54,661 bases of DNA, from NCBI RefSeq assembly GCF_029436685.1, contig NZ_JAROCY010000024.1, forward strand, positions 1-54,661, in the 5' to 3' direction. The stretch comes from Novosphingobium cyanobacteriorum. GTDB lineage: Bacteria > Pseudomonadota > Alphaproteobacteria > Sphingomonadales > Sphingomonadaceae. Under the pieces are notes generated by a model, which worked only from the letters and a program-made list of their open reading frames with translations, made no database searches and had not been told where the DNA came from. Shown here one piece after another: positions 17,580-25,193 of this stretch (position 1 is the first letter of the stretch; each line of letters begins with the position of its first letter). A program made the translations under genes and the position numbers.

Positions 17580-17687
17580 CCAACCAGGCAGGCTGCCATT
17601 GCACATGCGATTACAGCGGGATGCCATTGCGGGCTAGGCTGACTGCCCGCATGATCCTGCGCAAAACAATCGCTGGAGAGTGCACGA

Positions 17688-18980
17688 ATGGCAACGATTC
17701 CCGAATGGATCGCGACGGACGATTACTTCCTGTCGCGCACCAATCCGATTGCCACGGCCGATCAGGTCTGGGTTGAGCAGAAGTCGCTCAAGCTGCTGGC
17801 GCGTGATGATGTCCGGGCGGCCATGCAACAAGCCCGATTCCTCTGGTCGGCCGTTTCGCAGAACGCGAGCGAGCAGGCGCTTTCGCTGCTGGACGATTTC
17901 ATCCCCGAGTGGGGCTTGAACTACATCAACAAGGCCTGCAACAGCGATCCGGAACATCCGCGGATTTTCCAGAACTGGATGATCGAGCACGAATGGTTCG
18001 GCCATCGGGTGCCCTCGGCGCGGATTGGCGGGGACAATCCGGACAACGGCTACCGCCTCATTCCGGTTGAGCATGGCGGCCATTACCGCGTCGACGGCAG
18101 GCGGCTTGGCACCGGACCGGCCGACGTCTCGTGGACCGTGGTGGGCAATAGCGGCACGTCGGTCACTCTTGCCAGTCTCGACAACGAGGATCTGGTCGTT
18201 GCGCCGGATGGCAGCTTCACCGTGACGGTAGACGACCAGCCCGCGAATGGCCGGCCAAATCACCTCCAGACGCAGCGCGGCGCCATGTTCCTGTTCGTGC
18301 GGGATGCGTTAGGGGACTGGGACACCGAGCGGGCTAATGCGCTGCGGGTCACGCGGCTCAACCCGGGCGGGGTAGCCCCGATCAGCGAGGACGAGATGGC
18401 CTATCGGGCCATCCAGTGGATGCTGGCGGATGTGCCGCTCTATTTCTGGTTCACCATGCTGACGCACGGCAAGCCGGCCAACCGCCTGATCCCGCCGACC
18501 CCATCGGGGGGTGTTGGCGGCCTTCGCTCACAGTTCGGCTGCTACGGCACGCTGCGGATTGCTGACGACGAAGCCTATGTGATCAAGGTCAATTCCGGCA
18601 ATGCGGCGTTCCGGGACATCGTTGTGCACGACTGGTGGCACCGCAGCATCGCGCCTGATCGCGCCCTTGGCTCGCTCAACAATGCACAGATGGCGCCGGA
18701 TCAGGACGGTAACTTCACCTTCGTCATCGGCCCTCGCGATCCCGGGATTCATAACTGGCTTGACACTGGCGGTCTTAACGAAACCATCCTGTTGCACCGT
18801 TGGCAAGGTGTTCCCCGCGCCACGCTTGCCCACGAGCTGCCCGTCCTGTTGAGTGAAAGCCTGGTCAAGCTGAAGGACGTCGCAGCGGCGACTGCCGGCG
18901 CAAAGCGGGTGACGCTCGAAGAGCGCGCCGAACAGGTCGCCAGACGTCGCGCCAGTTACCTCGGTCGGCTGGAGGTCTGA
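17688..18980 (+). CDS. DUF1214-domain protein, copy 1
   Basis: A 430-residue protein. Its C-terminal half matches the DUF1214 family by eye, with IVVHDWWHRS, GSLNNAQMAPDQDGNFTFVI and DPGIHNWLDTGGLNETILLHRW, the region that in other members carries N-W-x-D-T-G. The N-terminal half has no recognised domain and there is no signal peptide. The biochemical role of DUF1214 proteins is not established. It sits between a P450 and a sulfotransferase gene; a second DUF1214 protein at 28370 is also in a P450/GMC unit, suggesting it acts on or binds an intermediate of the same pathway. GGAGAG precedes the ATG. Confidence 0.78.
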   Translation: MATIPEWIATDDYFLSRTNPIATADQVWVEQKSLKLLARDDVRAAMQQARFLWSAVSQNASEQALSLLDDFIPEWGLNYINKACNSDPEHPRIFQNWMIEHEWFGHRVPSARIGGDNPDNGYRLIPVEHGGHYRVDGRRLGTGPADVSWTVVGNSGTSVTLASLDNEDLVVAPDGSFTVTVDDQPANGRPNHLQTQRGAMFLFVRDALGDWDTERANALRVTRLNPGGVAPISEDEMAYRAIQWMLADVPLYFWFTMLTHGKPANRLIPPTPSGGVGGLRSQFGCYGTLRIADDEAYVIKVNSGNAAFRDIVVHDWWHRSIAPDRALGSLNNAQMAPDQDGNFTFVIGPRDPGIHNWLDTGGLNETILLHRWQGVPRATLAHELPVLLSESLVKLKDVAAATAGAKRVTLEERAEQVARRRASYLGRLEV

Positions 18981-18981
18981 C

Positions 18982-20193
18982 GTGGCGGGACTGGGCCGCG
19001 GTCCCACCGAGATCGACCGGCTGCTCGCCACGGAATCGATCCTGGCATCAGCCGAAATCGCGTCCGGCACTCTCGGGCTGGTCGATGAAGGACTGCAAAT
19101 CCGCGCGGCGTCATTGATCTCTGCCCTGCGCTCCGGGGGCAGCTTTTCAGTTGCCCAGGCGCTCGCGACGAGGCGCCAGCTGGTCAAGCTGCTCGCACGG
19201 CGTCTCACAATCGCGCGCGACATCGCCGCGCATCCCGAAATCCTGGACGAGGTGATCGCCGATCCGGTGTTCATCATCGGCTTTCCGCGTACGGGTACCT
19301 CGATCCAGCAATCCTTGCTGGCTGCCGATCCGGCAAACCGCGCGCTGCATGCCTGGCAAGTCTACGAGCCATCCCCACCACCGGGCGAGCGCCCCGTCAC
19401 GGCAGCGCGCAAGGCCGCCGCAGCGCGCGTGGCAGAGCATTTCTGCGATCGCTGTCCGGGCATCTTGTCGCTCCATCCCTATTGGGACGAAGGCGCCGAG
19501 ACGCTGATCGAGGACGAGGAGGTCCTCACCCTTGCCCTGTTCGACAATTACCCCGTTGCGCTGTGTGATGCGCCCACGCTCGCCATACGTGAAGGGGGCG
19601 GCGACTTTACCGAGGCCTATCGCTTCATGAAGCAGTTCCTGCAGCATCAGCAGTGGCGCCAGCCAAAGCGGCGGTGGGTGCTGAAGGGGATCGAGCACCA
19701 GCGCCATCTCACGGAACTGTTCACGGTGTTCCCCGATGCCCGCTGCCTGTTTCCGCATCGGGAACCCGAAGCATTCCTTCCGTCCAACCTCGCAATAGCA
19801 GCTGTGGTCTACGATGGGATCACTGGCGGTGCGCTTGATCGCCGGACCTTGGCGGCAGGCTACCTCGTTGACTTCGCCGCGCGGATCGATGCTGTCCTGT
19901 CTGAGCCGGCTATGGCCGATCCCCGCGTCAGGCACATCAGGTTCTCGGAATTCATTGCCGAACCGATCGGGTCGTTGCGGGCATGCTATGCCGATTGGGG
20001 CTTCGCCTGGACGGAAGAGGCCGAGGCAGCGATGCGGGCCTGGCTGACGGATCCGGCCAACGATTCCGACCGATATGGCCGTCACAAATACACATTCGAA
20101 CCGTTCGGCGTGGACTGGACGGCGGTGAGCCCCGGCTTCGATGCCTATCGGAAGCGGTTTCTGGGTCAGCCGTCCGTGGCTCACCAGGCCTGA
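18982..20193 (+). CDS. Sulfotransferase family protein
   Basis: A 403-residue protein whose PAPS 5'-phosphosulfate-binding loop is visible as VFIIGFPRTGTSIQQSLL. This is followed by HAWQVYEPSPPPG, a conserved segment of bacterial sulfotransferase-3-type proteins, and later KGIEHQRHL, PDARCLFPHREPEAFLPS and FSEFIAEP. The usual R-D-P 3'-phosphate motif reads HREPE. It should transfer sulfate from PAPS to a hydroxyl group or, in this poorly characterised clade, act on another hydrophobic substrate. The GTG start is one base after the DUF1214 stop and uses GGAGGT inside that gene. Confidence 0.85.
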   Translation: MAGLGRGPTEIDRLLATESILASAEIASGTLGLVDEGLQIRAASLISALRSGGSFSVAQALATRRQLVKLLARRLTIARDIAAHPEILDEVIADPVFIIGFPRTGTSIQQSLLAADPANRALHAWQVYEPSPPPGERPVTAARKAAAARVAEHFCDRCPGILSLHPYWDEGAETLIEDEEVLTLALFDNYPVALCDAPTLAIREGGGDFTEAYRFMKQFLQHQQWRQPKRRWVLKGIEHQRHLTELFTVFPDARCLFPHREPEAFLPSNLAIAAVVYDGITGGALDRRTLAAGYLVDFAARIDAVLSEPAMADPRVRHIRFSEFIAEPIGSLRACYADWGFAWTEEAEAAMRAWLTDPANDSDRYGRHKYTFEPFGVDWTAVSPGFDAYRKRFLGQPSVAHQA

Positions 20194-20249
20194 CCCGGAC
20201 AACGCCCGACTACCATACATGGCGTGATTACCAGACAAGGAGAGACGAC

Positions 20250-21008
20250 ATGGGACGATTGAGCGGAAAGGTCGCGATCATCACCGGCGGCGGGCAGGGG
20301 GTGGGGTTAGGCATTGCCCAGGCATTCGCCCGCGAAGGCGCATCGCTGGTGCTGACCGGGCGTACACCGGAAAAGTTGCAGGCGGTAGTGCCTGACCTGG
20401 AAGCGCGGGGTGCCACGGTCGCACTGCATCCGGCTGATGCCCGCTCGCGGGCCGATGCGCAGAAAGTGGCCGAGTTTACCGTCCAGACCTTCGGCGGAAT
20501 CGATATCCTGGTGAACAATGCCCAGACGACGGTCCCCGGCATGATGTTCGACAACTACGACGACGAGGCGATCGCTGCGACCGTAGAATCAGGGCTCTAT
20601 GGATCAATCTACTACATGCAGGCAGTGCGCCGGCATATGGTGGCGCGCGGTGGCGGGTCGATCATAAATTTCGGTTCGCGCCAGGGCATTGTCGCGCCGC
20701 CGGGCTATTCGATTTATGGTGCCACCAAGGAGGCCATCCGCGGCCTCAGCCGAACGGTCGCCCGGGAATGGGGGCCCGACAATATCCGTGTCAACGTGAT
20801 CAACCCCTCAGCCATGTCACCTGCCGCCAAGAAGTGGCTGGCCGACTTTCCCGAGGAAGCGGCCAAGAATCTGCTTGAGGTGTCGTTGCGCCGTTGGGGC
20901 GATGCGGAAACCGACATCGGCCCGGTGGCCGTATTTCTGGCGTGCGATGAAAGCCGTTACGTCTCTGGCCAGACCATCAACGTCGATGGCGGGATGGTCA
21001 TGCTCTGA
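20250..21008 (+). CDS. SDR-family oxidoreductase
   Basis: A 252-residue classical short-chain dehydrogenase/reductase: cofactor motif TGGGQGVG, LVNNAQ in the NNAG position, catalytic YGATK, and the C-terminal SGQTINVDGGMVML. It probably interconverts a hydroxyl and a ketone with NAD(P). It is the last gene of the amidohydrolase-P450 unit and ends in a convergent overlap region with TetR. It is a close paralogue of the SDR at 52453, sharing INFGSRxG, a run of REWG and a QxxxVDGGxxML ending. AAGGAGAG precedes the ATG. Confidence 0.9.
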   Translation: MGRLSGKVAIITGGGQGVGLGIAQAFAREGASLVLTGRTPEKLQAVVPDLEARGATVALHPADARSRADAQKVAEFTVQTFGGIDILVNNAQTTVPGMMFDNYDDEAIAATVESGLYGSIYYMQAVRRHMVARGGGSIINFGSRQGIVAPPGYSIYGATKEAIRGLSRTVAREWGPDNIRVNVINPSAMSPAAKKWLADFPEEAAKNLLEVSLRRWGDAETDIGPVAVFLACDESRYVSGQTINVDGGMVML

Positions 21009-21011
21009 TCG

Positions 21012-21692
21012 CTAGCTTTCAAGTGCTGGTCCTGGCGGTCGGAACACGACCGCCAGGACCATGTCTTCCAGTTCATTGAGGAAGGCTTCGCTATCGCTGG
21101 TGAGCCATGCAGGGTCATCCTCGGCCATACGGTCGCGTTCGCCCACTGCATCGTAGAACGCAAGCGAAGCTGTCCGCAGGCGAAAGTCGAACAACGTGCG
21201 CGGCAGGTCAAGGGAGTGACTGCGCAGGCGGTGCAGCAACTCGTCCATGAGGCCAGATGGCCGGAACAGGGTTTGCCTGATCTCACGCCCAAGCCGCGAA
21301 CGCAGCATCTGGCTGACAAAGGCGGCATGGGGATGTGTGCCATCGCTGTCCCGAATCGACAGGACCGGACGCGTTATGATCCGCACCAAGCTGCGAGGAC
21401 TATCCAGCGTGCCTTCGTCTCGTGCAGCGCGATACAGCCGGTCCCGCTCCGCCGCAACGGGCTCGGCACGCCATTCGGAAATGGCCTGCAGCAAGCCGTT
21501 GCGATCGCCGAAGTGATAAGCGATTGCTGAATTGTTGGCCATCTTTGCTGCAAGTGTGATCTGGCGCATCGAGACACCTTCGATCCCGTGCTTGCCCATC
21601 AGTCGCTCTGCCGCGCGCATGATCGCAAGCGCGCCCGGCGAGAAGGCTTCGGTCAAGGGGGCAAGTGAGTTCTCGGGCTGGCTGCTCGGCAT
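21012..21692 (-). CDS. TetR-family transcriptional regulator
   Basis: A 226-residue regulator. The N-terminal helix-turn-helix is at residues ~22-65 (AAERLMGKHGIEGVSMRQIT followed by SAIAYHFGDRNGLL). The remaining helices form a ligand-binding domain of unknown specificity. It is divergent from the P450/VOC unit at 21839 and convergent with the SDR at 20250, so it probably represses the P450 unit and possibly itself. The ribosome binding site is weak. Its last codons fold into the 15-bp hairpin at 21027-21061. Confidence 0.9.
   Translation of the reverse strand: MPSSQPENSLAPLTEAFSPGALAIMRAAERLMGKHGIEGVSMRQITLAAKMANNSAIAYHFGDRNGLLQAISEWRAEPVAAERDRLYRAARDEGTLDSPRSLVRIITRPVLSIRDSDGTHPHAAFVSQMLRSRLGREIRQTLFRPSGLMDELLHRLRSHSLDLPRTLFDFRLRTASLAFYDAVGERDRMAEDDPAWLTSDSEAFLNELEDMVLAVVFRPPGPALES
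21027..21061. terminator. Perfect 15-bp inverted repeat inside the TetR 3' end
   Basis: The arms TGGTCCTGGCGGTCG and CGACCGCCAGGACCA pair perfectly around the 5-base loop GAACA. The hairpin lies within the last codons of the minus-strand TetR gene and begins 19 bases after the stop of the convergent plus-strand SDR. It can serve as a terminator for the plus-strand unit. There is no T-tract on the plus side. Confidence 0.6.
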
Positions 21693-21705
21693 AACTCGCT
21701 GCCCA

Positions 21706-21721
21706 TATCGCGTTGACGATA
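21706..21721. promoter_or_regulatory. Possible TetR operator
   Basis: TATCG-N6-CGATA lies 14-29 bases upstream of the TetR start in the 146-base divergent region with the P450 gene. The arms are only 5 bp, so this is a weak candidate chosen mainly for its position. A TTGACG hexamer overlaps it at 21713-21718 and could be a -35 element for the plus-strand unit. Confidence 0.3.
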
Positions 21722-21838
21722 ACAGCGCAAACGACGCGCAAGAGCGCTGCAGGCATTGTAATTAAGAAATGTGTCTTGTAGCTTTCCGGCTGAGAGCTGG
21801 CGCCGGCGCGGCGACTCAGCCGGATGGAGAGCATCGGT

Positions 21839-23068
21839 ATGGGCGGCACATCATTCGCCACGGTGGGAAAGCCTGAACACGTCCCCACAGATCGGGTCGT
21901 CGATTTCGATTACATGCATCCTGCGGGGCTGGAAAACGGCACTGTCTATGATGTGCTGCGCGAACTCCAGAACGGCCCCGACATTGTCTGGACCCCGCGC
22001 TACGGCGGGCACTGGATCGTCACCCGGTTCGAGGACGTGAAATGGGTGCAGGACAATTTCGCCATCTTCAGCCACGAGGAATTCACGATCCCGCGTGAGG
22101 CATCGCCGATCAAGATGCCGCCGCTGACGGTCGATCCGCCGCTGCATGCCCGCTATCGCGCCGTGCTCAACCCCTTTTTCACCCCGCGCAAGGTGGCCGA
22201 GATGGGTGAGCAGGCGCGTGCTTTGACCAACGAACTGATCGACAAGGTCATTGCCACCGGCCGGTGCGATTTTCGCAAGGACTTTGCCGAAGTAATGCCG
22301 CCGGCCATGTTCCTCGGCATTGTCGACCTCCCGGCCGAAAAGCGCGAGCAGTTCGTCGAGTGGGGCAAGGCTTTCATGCATGCCGACAACGCCGAGGCGC
22401 GCATGGCTGCGCTCGGGCCGATCGTCGGGTACCTGAACGGGGTCATGGCAGAACGGTACGCTGGCGACGGCGACGACATGTTGACTGCGATTACCCGCTG
22501 GCGTGACAATCCGCGCTTCGGCGGGGAACACGAAGTGATCGGCATGGCCCTGCTGGTCTACTTTGGCGGGCTGGACACTGTGGCCAACCTTCTGTCCTTC
22601 GTCGCCTGGCATCTGGCCGAACATCCCGGGCATCAGCGCCGCCTGCGCGACGACCCGGACATCATCCCGGCAGCGGCAGAGGAATACTTCCGCCGCTTCG
22701 GCCTGTCCAACACCGGTCGCCTGATCCTTTCAGATGTCGAGCGGGACGGGGTCACGATGAAGGCGGGCGAGATGGTCATGGTCCCGATCGGCGCTTCCTC
22801 GATCGACGAGCGGCGCTATCCCGATCCGCTCACTGTCGACTTCGACCGGCCGGGCAATTTTGCACCCGGTGGCGGCAGCCACAACACCTTCGGCAATGGC
22901 CCGCACAAGTGCCTCGGCCAGCCCCTGGCCCGGGCCGAGCTGAAGGTCTTCCTTGAAGAGTGGATGCGCCGGGTGCCCGAATTCCGGATCGATCCCGCCA
23001 GGCCGCCAGTCTCGCACATGGGCAGTGTCAACGGCGTGTCCCAGCTTCACCTGCTGTGGGATGTCTGA
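21839..23068 (+). CDS. Cytochrome P450, P450cam (CYP101)-like, copy 2
   Basis: A 409-residue P450. The heme cysteine is C358 in FGNGPHKCLGQPLARAEL. The I-helix GGLDTVANLLSF carries D246/T247, the same residue positions as in copy 1 when the start at 21839 is used. That start has GGAGA 8 bases upstream; an ATG at 21824 lacks a site. The protein shares with copy 1 an opening stretch with WTPRxGGHW and SxDER before the heme domain. It is first in a ten-gene unit with VOC, SDR, ALDH, GMC and DUF1214 genes. No redox partner is encoded nearby. The substrate is probably hydrophobic and alicyclic (inference). Confidence 0.94.
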   Translation: MGGTSFATVGKPEHVPTDRVVDFDYMHPAGLENGTVYDVLRELQNGPDIVWTPRYGGHWIVTRFEDVKWVQDNFAIFSHEEFTIPREASPIKMPPLTVDPPLHARYRAVLNPFFTPRKVAEMGEQARALTNELIDKVIATGRCDFRKDFAEVMPPAMFLGIVDLPAEKREQFVEWGKAFMHADNAEARMAALGPIVGYLNGVMAERYAGDGDDMLTAITRWRDNPRFGGEHEVIGMALLVYFGGLDTVANLLSFVAWHLAEHPGHQRRLRDDPDIIPAAAEEYFRRFGLSNTGRLILSDVERDGVTMKAGEMVMVPIGASSIDERRYPDPLTVDFDRPGNFAPGGGSHNTFGNGPHKCLGQPLARAELKVFLEEWMRRVPEFRIDPARPPVSHMGSVNGVSQLHLLWDV

Positions 23069-23070
23069 CC

Positions 23071-23541
23071 GTGGCAGACGTGCTGCCGATGGGGCACTTC
23101 TACCAGTTCGGCTACCTGTCGCGGGACATCGATGCCGCATCAGCTGCCCTGCGTGACCGCTTCGGCATCACGCAGGTCCGGCGCAAGCGATCGAGCGACT
23201 GGATGGAGACGCTTCACGCCTGGACCGGGCAAACCATGGTTGAGGTGATCGTCTGCGGTGAAGGCGCACCTGCGCTCTACACCGATTTTCCGCTGCCGCC
23301 CGCCGGTGATCTGGTGCTTCACCATCTGGGGCGCCGGATCATGGACGAGGAGACCTGGGCGGGGATGGAGCGGGTCGCCGCAGCCAAGGGCCTGCGCACC
23401 GAAATGATGGGGTCGGTCATGAACGGCCAGCTGCGCTACGCCTATGTCGATACCCGCCAGATGCTGGGCCTCTACACCGAATATGTGATGCTTAGCGGGG
23501 ACGCGTTGCGCATCTACGACGATGTGCCGCAAAACGGATGA
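23071..23541 (+). CDS. VOC-family (glyoxalase/dioxygenase fold) protein 1
   Basis: A 156-residue single-module VOC protein with an N-terminal HFYQFGYLSRDIDAA beta-alpha segment, LVLHHLGRRI and a C-terminal LGLYTEYVML, where members place metal ligands (His and Glu). It could be an isomerase, lyase or binding protein. The GTG start is two bases after the P450 stop; an ATG at 23089 is an alternative. It shares layout with the VOC at 30861 and more distantly with 39202. A VOC gene right after a P450 suggests action on the hydroxylated product. Confidence 0.8.
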   Translation: MADVLPMGHFYQFGYLSRDIDAASAALRDRFGITQVRRKRSSDWMETLHAWTGQTMVEVIVCGEGAPALYTDFPLPPAGDLVLHHLGRRIMDEETWAGMERVAAAKGLRTEMMGSVMNGQLRYAYVDTRQMLGLYTEYVMLSGDALRIYDDVPQNG

Positions 23542-23592
23542 ACCGCAGGGCCTGACGGCGGACAGCCGCTGGCCCGGCGTGGGGAGAGTGCC

Positions 23593-24360
23593 ATGAATGC
23601 TGATTTCGCGGGGCAGATTGCGCCGATGTTCGACTTGTCCGGCAAGGTGGCGCTGGTCACCGGCGGTGCCGTGGGGATGGGCAAGGGGGCGGGCCTCGCC
23701 ATGGCAGCAGCCGGGGCGAACGTCGTCCTTGCCGACGAGGCCGATCGCGTGGCCGCGCTGGCCGATCTCCCTGCCGGTGTTTCTGCCAAAGCCTGCGACA
23801 TCACCAGCGAAGCATCGCTGCAGGAGCTGGTTGTCTCGGTCATCGCTGCTCATGGCGGCATCGACATTCTGATCAATGGCGCGGTGGTCAACCACAACAA
23901 GCCGATCCTCGAAACCTCGGCAGAGGAATGGGACCGGGTTCAGGCGATCAACCTGCGCAGCGCCTTTGTCGTCACGCGTGAGGTGGTGCCATCGATGCAG
24001 CAGCGCGGCGGCGGGCGGATCATCAACATCACCACGATGGGCTCGGTCCATCCGGTCCTGAACGGCAACGGCGCCTATTCCGCATCGCGCGCCGGGCTCA
24101 ACCAGTTCACCCGCAATTGTGCGCTGGATTTTGCCGGGGACGGGATCACGGCCAATGCCATCCTGCCCGGTGCGATCATCACCGAGACAATCCCGTCCGG
24201 CCTGCGCCCCACCGGGCCGGGTGCCGATCCCGCCCGTCATCTTGGCGGCTATGGCAAGGTCGATGACGTGACCGGCCTTGCCCTGCTGCTCGCCGCGCCG
24301 GCCGGGCGCTACATTACTGGCCAGCTGATCGCAGTCGACGGCGGCTTCCTCGTTTCCTGA
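23593..24360 (+). CDS. SDR-family protein with altered catalytic residues
   Basis: A 255-residue SDR fold protein with cofactor motif TGGAVGMG and the usual ending TGQLIAVDGGFLVS. The catalytic YxxxK reads Y162-S-A-S-R166, an arginine in place of the lysine. The upstream serine region reads NITTMGS, with no serine at the usual spacing of 13 before the tyrosine, and NNAG reads INGAV. Either it is a binding or regulatory SDR, or it catalyses a variant reaction. GGGGAGAG precedes the ATG. It is followed 11 bases later by a related SDR with an intact YDSSK. Confidence 0.88.
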   Translation: MNADFAGQIAPMFDLSGKVALVTGGAVGMGKGAGLAMAAAGANVVLADEADRVAALADLPAGVSAKACDITSEASLQELVVSVIAAHGGIDILINGAVVNHNKPILETSAEEWDRVQAINLRSAFVVTREVVPSMQQRGGGRIINITTMGSVHPVLNGNGAYSASRAGLNQFTRNCALDFAGDGITANAILPGAIITETIPSGLRPTGPGADPARHLGGYGKVDDVTGLALLLAAPAGRYITGQLIAVDGGFLVS

Positions 24361-24371
24361 AAGGCATTCCC

Positions 24372-25181
24372 ATGGCAGTCGACACCCAGGCAATCTGCGA
24401 TCTGTTTTCGGTTCCCGGCAAGGTCGCGATCATTACCGGCGCCGGTTCCGGCATTGGCGAGGCAACCGCCCACCTGTTCAGCAAGGCGGGGGCCAGGGTA
24501 GTCATCGCCGATCTCGTCCCAGCCGACGGGCAGCGGGTGGCCGATGCGATCGCTGCCGAAGGGGGCGAGGCGATCGCCGTCGCCTGCGACGTGTCCGACG
24601 AAGCCCAGGTGAAGGCGATGGTGGCCAAGGCGCGCGAGGCCTTTGGCGGCGTCGACATTCTGGTCAACAATGCGGCCTACCGCCCCAAGGCGGACTTCTT
24701 CGAAATGGGCGTCGAAGACTGGGACAAGATGCACGCGGTCAACACCCGCGGCACTTTCCTGTGCATGCGCGAAGTGATCAAGGTCATGCGTGACCAGGGC
24801 AAGGAACGGGGCGGTGCCATCGTCAATATCTCCACCATCGGCACGGCCCTGCCGACCATCGTTAACAACGTCCACTATGACAGCTCGAAGGCCGGCGTGA
24901 ATTCGATCACCAAGTCGACCGCCACGGAATTTGCCGCAGATGGCATCCGCATCAACGCGGTCATGCCCGGTGGCGTCGACACGGGCGGTGCCAAGAAGAT
25001 GCAGACAGACCCGTCGCGCAACTTCGTTCCCAAGGGGCCGATCATGATGCCGGGCCGCCTGCTGCTTGGCATTGCCCAGCCGATCCAGCTGGCTAGTGCG
25101 ATCCTGTTCCTTGCCAGCCCTGCGTCGAGCTACATGACCGGCCATATCATGGCCGTCGATGGCGGCTATCTTGTAGGTTGA
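24372..25181 (+). CDS. SDR-family oxidoreductase
   Basis: A 269-residue classical SDR: TGAGSGIG cofactor motif, LVNNAA, catalytic serine region STIG, YDSSK active site, and ending TGHIMAVDGGYLVG. PIMMPGRLLLG before the C terminus is shared with the SDRs at 23593 (in part) and 46574 (PIMAPGRLPLG), so these form a small paralogous set. It is probably an alcohol dehydrogenase of the pathway. It lies between the altered SDR and the ALDH gene with short spacers. Confidence 0.91.
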   Translation: MAVDTQAICDLFSVPGKVAIITGAGSGIGEATAHLFSKAGARVVIADLVPADGQRVADAIAAEGGEAIAVACDVSDEAQVKAMVAKAREAFGGVDILVNNAAYRPKADFFEMGVEDWDKMHAVNTRGTFLCMREVIKVMRDQGKERGGAIVNISTIGTALPTIVNNVHYDSSKAGVNSITKSTATEFAADGIRINAVMPGGVDTGGAKKMQTDPSRNFVPKGPIMMPGRLLLGIAQPIQLASAILFLASPASSYMTGHIMAVDGGYLVG

Positions 25182-25193
25182 GGAGGCACCAGC

